A DNA stretch of 64,000 nt from Riemerella anatipestifer_F (GTDB lineage: Bacteria; Bacteroidota; Bacteroidia; Flavobacteriales; Weeksellaceae): the NCBI RefSeq assembly GCF_037861325.1, contig NZ_JAFELW010000001.1; one strand, 5' to 3'. Under the pieces are notes generated by a model, which worked only from the letters and a program-made list of their open reading frames with translations, made no database searches and was not told the origin of the DNA. The translations under genes were made by a program, and so were the position numbers. Each line of letters starts with the position of its first letter. Position 1 is the stretch's first letter. Shown here piece after piece: positions 61,498-64,000 of the stretch.

Positions 61498-62220
61498 ATG
61501 GATAAAAAATATAATAAACAGTTAAAATTTAGAGATTTAGGATTGATGGATTACCCTGATGCTTTTGAGTATCAAGAAAATCTTATGAAGGAAATCATAG
61601 AGCTAAAACTCAAAAATAGAGATAGGGTAGATGGGGTACAGGAATTAACGCCAAATTATTTTTTATTTGTGGAACATCCTCATGTGTACACTTTAGGAAA
61701 AAGCGGAAACGAACATAATATGTTGGCAAATACAGATAAATTAAAAGAAATTAATGCCACATTTATAAAAACCAATAGAGGAGGAGATATTACTTATCAC
61801 GGCTTTGGGCAGGTTGTAGGTTATCCTATTTTAGATTTGGATAATTTTAAAACAGACATACACGCTTATATGCGTAGTTTGGAGGAAGTTATCATAAGAG
61901 TAATTGCAGAATATGGCTTAAAAGGGGAGCGTTCCGAAGGGGAAACAGGTGTTTGGCTAGATGTGGGTAAACCTTATGCCAGAAAAATATGTGCAATGGG
62001 CGTTAAAACTTCTAAATGGGTTACTATGCACGGCTTTGCACTCAATGTAAATACAGATTTAAGGTATTTTGAATACATTATCCCGTGTGGGATAAAAGAT
62101 AAATCTGTAACCTCTATGGAGCGGGAGCTAGAACGAAAATTCACTAATGAAGAAATTACAGAATTAAAGGAAAAAATAAAAAAACACTTTACACAGATAT
62201 TTGGTTCGGAATTCATATAG
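61498..62220 (+). CDS. lipB: Octanoyl-[acyl-carrier-protein]-protein N-octanoyltransferase
   Basis: A 240-residue enzyme moving octanoate from acyl-carrier protein onto lipoyl domains, the first step in lipoic acid synthesis. The motif TNRGGDITYHGFGQVVGYP near residues 95-113, then AMGVKTSKWVTMHGFALNV near 167-185 and IPCGI near 198-202 with the catalytic Cys, are family hallmarks. It would modify E2 proteins such as the one encoded at 12166-13479. Length is normal. Confidence 0.93.
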   Translation: MDKKYNKQLKFRDLGLMDYPDAFEYQENLMKEIIELKLKNRDRVDGVQELTPNYFLFVEHPHVYTLGKSGNEHNMLANTDKLKEINATFIKTNRGGDITYHGFGQVVGYPILDLDNFKTDIHAYMRSLEEVIIRVIAEYGLKGERSEGETGVWLDVGKPYARKICAMGVKTSKWVTMHGFALNVNTDLRYFEYIIPCGIKDKSVTSMERELERKFTNEEITELKEKIKKHFTQIFGSEFI

Positions 62221-62235
62221 AAGCTGAAAAAGTAT

Positions 62236-62243
62236 TATATTTG
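62236..62243 (+). promoter_or_regulatory. Predicted -7 element very close to the lipid kinase start (TATATTTG)
   Basis: TATATTTG ends 8 bp before the ATG at 62251. Transcription would start almost at the start codon, hinting at a leaderless message. No -33 TTG was located. Confidence 0.35.
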
Positions 62244-62250
62244 TTGGGTT

Positions 62251-63102
62251 ATGCAGAATTTAGCGTTTATCATCAATCCTTTTTCAGCAAAGGGAAAATA
62301 TCAATCTTTTCTAGAAAAAATGGAAAAGGAGTTTCCTCAGGCATTGTACTATATTTCAGATTCGGTAAAAGGGACGGAGGCTTTTATAGAAAATAATTTC
62401 TCAAAAGCAGATATTTTTATTGCCGTAGGAGGCGATGGCACTATTTCTAGCATCGCTAAAAAACTGATAGGCACGGATAAAATTTTAGGAATTTATCCCG
62501 CAGGGTCAGGCAATGGTTTTGCTTACGAAATGGATTTTACTAAGGATATTAGTACTTTAATCAATAAAATAAAAAATCCTAAAAGTAGAGAGGTTGATAC
62601 TTTTACGGTGAATGGTCAGCTTTCCATAAATGTTTCAGGTATTGGTTTTGATGGTGCCGTTACCAAAGCATTTGAAAATACAAATAGAGGATTTGCCAAT
62701 TATATTAAAACGAGTATTAAAACTTTTTTTAAATATCGTCCTATTCAGATTAACTTTAAAGAAGAAGAACTGAAAAAATATAATGGTAAATATTTGATGT
62801 TCAATATTGCAAATACTAGGCAGTTTGGTAATCACGCTTACATCGCTCCGAAGGCATTGGCTAACGATGGACTTTTGGATTTAGTTTTGGTTAAAAAATT
62901 TCCACTTTGGTATGCTTCAATATTTGCAACGAGAATGTTTAAAAAACAACTGAAAAATGACCAATTTGTAACCTTTTTGAAAAAAGAGAGTTTCTCTTTT
63001 GAAGCGAGTGCTAAAGATTGGCATCTAGATGGCGAATATTACGAAATATCTTCACCCATATTGGTAAAGGTTTCAACTGAAAAACTGAAAATTTTATACT
63101 AA
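62251..63102 (+). CDS. Diacylglycerol/lipid kinase family protein (YegS-like)
   Basis: A 283-residue lipid kinase-like protein. The nucleotide-binding loop VGGDGTISSIAKKLIG lies near residues 59-74, and IYPAGSGNGFAYEM near 81-94 is the second family motif. A later substrate-domain helix and strand pattern (NGLLDLVLVKKF-like) fits DAGK. YegS/DgkB family members phosphorylate diacylglycerol or related lipids. It starts 30 bp after lipB. Lipid specificity is not predictable. Confidence 0.88.
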   Translation: MQNLAFIINPFSAKGKYQSFLEKMEKEFPQALYYISDSVKGTEAFIENNFSKADIFIAVGGDGTISSIAKKLIGTDKILGIYPAGSGNGFAYEMDFTKDISTLINKIKNPKSREVDTFTVNGQLSINVSGIGFDGAVTKAFENTNRGFANYIKTSIKTFFKYRPIQINFKEEELKKYNGKYLMFNIANTRQFGNHAYIAPKALANDGLLDLVLVKKFPLWYASIFATRMFKKQLKNDQFVTFLKKESFSFEASAKDWHLDGEYYEISSPILVKVSTEKLKILY

Positions 63103-63125
63103 AATTAACTTTTTAACTACATATT

Positions 63126-64000
63126 ATGATAAAAACGAAACTAACAGCTTTAGCGATGGTATCTTGTGCAACTTTTGCGTTTGCTCAAGATGGCTTAGTG
63201 AATAGCCTGAAAAACAATCAGTCCGAAAATCCTGATTTTAAATTTACGGTAATTAAAGAGAATGGAGTAACTCCAGTAAAAGACCAAGGTTCTTCGGGAA
63301 CTTGTTGGAGCTATTCTGGGAATTCTTTCCTAGAATCTGAAATGATAAGAATGGGGAAAGCTCCTGTTGATTTAGCAGAAATATTTACTGCTAGAAATTC
63401 TTATCACGATAAAGCCAAACTTTATGTACTTAATAATGGAGCTATTTCTTGGGGAGACGGTGGTGAATTGCATGATGTTATCAATATGTATCGTAAATAT
63501 GGTGCAGTTCCGCAAGAAGTGTATTCTGGTTTAAAGGAAGGGCAAACGAGAAATAATTTCTCTGAAATGCAAGCGATTATAAAATCAATGCTAGATACTT
63601 ATGTTAAAAATCCATCAGGGAAATTATCGTCTAACTGGTTGTCTAATATAGATGCTATTTTGGATAGTTATTTAGGTAAGTATCCAACTCAGTTTACTTA
63701 TAAAGGTAAACAATACACGCCTCAAACCTTTGCTAAAGAGGTAGTTGGGATTGTTCCAGAAGATTATGTAGGTATATCATCATATAAAGATTATGCTTAT
63801 TATGAGAGATTTGTAGTGCCTATTCCAGACAACTGGAGCCACGAAACTATGTGGAATGTTCCAATGGAAGATCTTACAACAATCATAGATTACGCTATAA
63901 ATAATGGATACACCGTGGGTTGGGCAACAGATGTATCTGAGCCTTATTTCTCGTACAAAAATGGGGTGGCTTATGTACCAGATTTAGATTTGGATAATCT
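63126..64000 (+). CDS. C1-family cysteine peptidase (aminopeptidase C-like), partial
   Basis: A secreted cysteine peptidase cut by the window end after about 291 residues. The signal peptide runs to about residue 21 (ATFAFAQ). The papain-family start is visible: VKDQGSSGTCWSYSG near residues 51-65, with the oxyanion Gln and catalytic Cys. Following SFLESEMIRMGKAPVDLAEI and other segments resemble bleomycin-hydrolase/aminopeptidase C proteins. His and Asn of the active site lie beyond the window. It starts 24 bp after the lipid kinase gene. Secreted C1 peptidases in Bacteroidota probably degrade protein in the periplasm or outside. Confidence 0.9.
   Translation, partial: MIKTKLTALAMVSCATFAFAQDGLVNSLKNNQSENPDFKFTVIKENGVTPVKDQGSSGTCWSYSGNSFLESEMIRMGKAPVDLAEIFTARNSYHDKAKLYVLNNGAISWGDGGELHDVINMYRKYGAVPQEVYSGLKEGQTRNNFSEMQAIIKSMLDTYVKNPSGKLSSNWLSNIDAILDSYLGKYPTQFTYKGKQYTPQTFAKEVVGIVPEDYVGISSYKDYAYYERFVVPIPDNWSHETMWNVPMEDLTTIIDYAINNGYTVGWATDVSEPYFSYKNGVAYVPDLDLDN

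Noticed and set aside
1..64000. CRISPR array, tRNA, rRNA or an intact insertion sequence
   Set aside because: No regularly spaced repeats, tRNA cloverleaf with conserved GTTCGA-type loops, rRNA blocks or transposase ORFs were noticed.

Overview
The window looks like chromosomal DNA of a low-G+C member of the Bacteroidota, class Flavobacteriia, most likely the Weeksellaceae (Riemerella/Chryseobacterium group; the genus is an inference). Support: TAnnTTTG -7 promoter elements and little Shine-Dalgarno, many lipoproteins and DUF families typical of this class (DUF4230, DUF4286, DUF2007, YtxH), a menaquinone pathway, and GyrA, GyrB and Ppc of flavobacterial type. No rRNA, tRNA, CRISPR array or intact insertion sequence was seen. 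The left end cuts a thioredoxin-like lipoprotein and the right end cuts a C1-family peptidase.

Layout. 0-13.5 kb: lipid A acyltransferase and glycosyltransferase, a MerR regulator, a helix-hairpin-helix repeat protein, cytidine deaminase, a MazG-like pyrophosphohydrolase, thiol-fold and alpha/beta-hydrolase lipoproteins, an XRE regulator, TerC, an M14 carboxypeptidase, Pcm and a 2-oxoacid dehydrogenase E2. 13.5-18.3 kb: a two-gene type III restriction-modification system next to a strongly structured intergenic element. 18.4-23.9 kb: PEP carboxylase, a 3-oxoacid CoA-transferase pair and a glutaryl-CoA-dehydrogenase-like enzyme. 24-27.4 kb: a small accessory patch with a tyrosine recombinase, a zinc-ribbon protein, a frameshifted lipoprotein gene and a short SSB. 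27.5-37 kb: gyrB, gyrA, a TPR protein, a YtxH/holin-like envelope cluster and a DEAD-box RNA helicase. 37-50.2 kb: DUF898-M48 pair, CPBP protease, acetyl-CoA synthetase, an rRNA methyltransferase, a glycosyltransferase, an orphan barstar, M3 and S41 peptidases and a beta-barrel protein. 50.2-52.7 kb: menB-menA and an MBL-fold hydrolase. 52.8-60.7 kb: a heavy-metal efflux region on the minus strand (small acidic protein, CzcA/CusA-type pump, TolC-like protein, adaptor, a TauE/SafE-type permease split by a stop codon, and a VIT1/CCC1 transporter). 60.8-64 kb: small lipoprotein, cytochrome c lipoprotein, lipB, a YegS-like lipid kinase and the C1 peptidase.

Most notable points. (1) GyrA carries Ile83 and Tyr87 at both classical quinolone-resistance positions, which predicts a fluoroquinolone-resistant isolate. 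(2) The permease after the metal-efflux operon is broken by one in-frame TAG; the following 'secreted' ORF is really its C-terminal part. (3) A lipoprotein gene near 26.4 kb is frameshifted at an A7 tract. (4) The type III R-M locus has a palindromic neighbour. (5) The exact 14-mer TTTACAAAAGTAAA occurs on both sides of terC, once over the XRE regulator's own promoter. I found no convincing entirely new multi-gene system. The best candidates for undescribed biology are the small acidic protein ahead of the efflux pump, the HhH-repeat membrane protein and the structured element beside the R-M locus.
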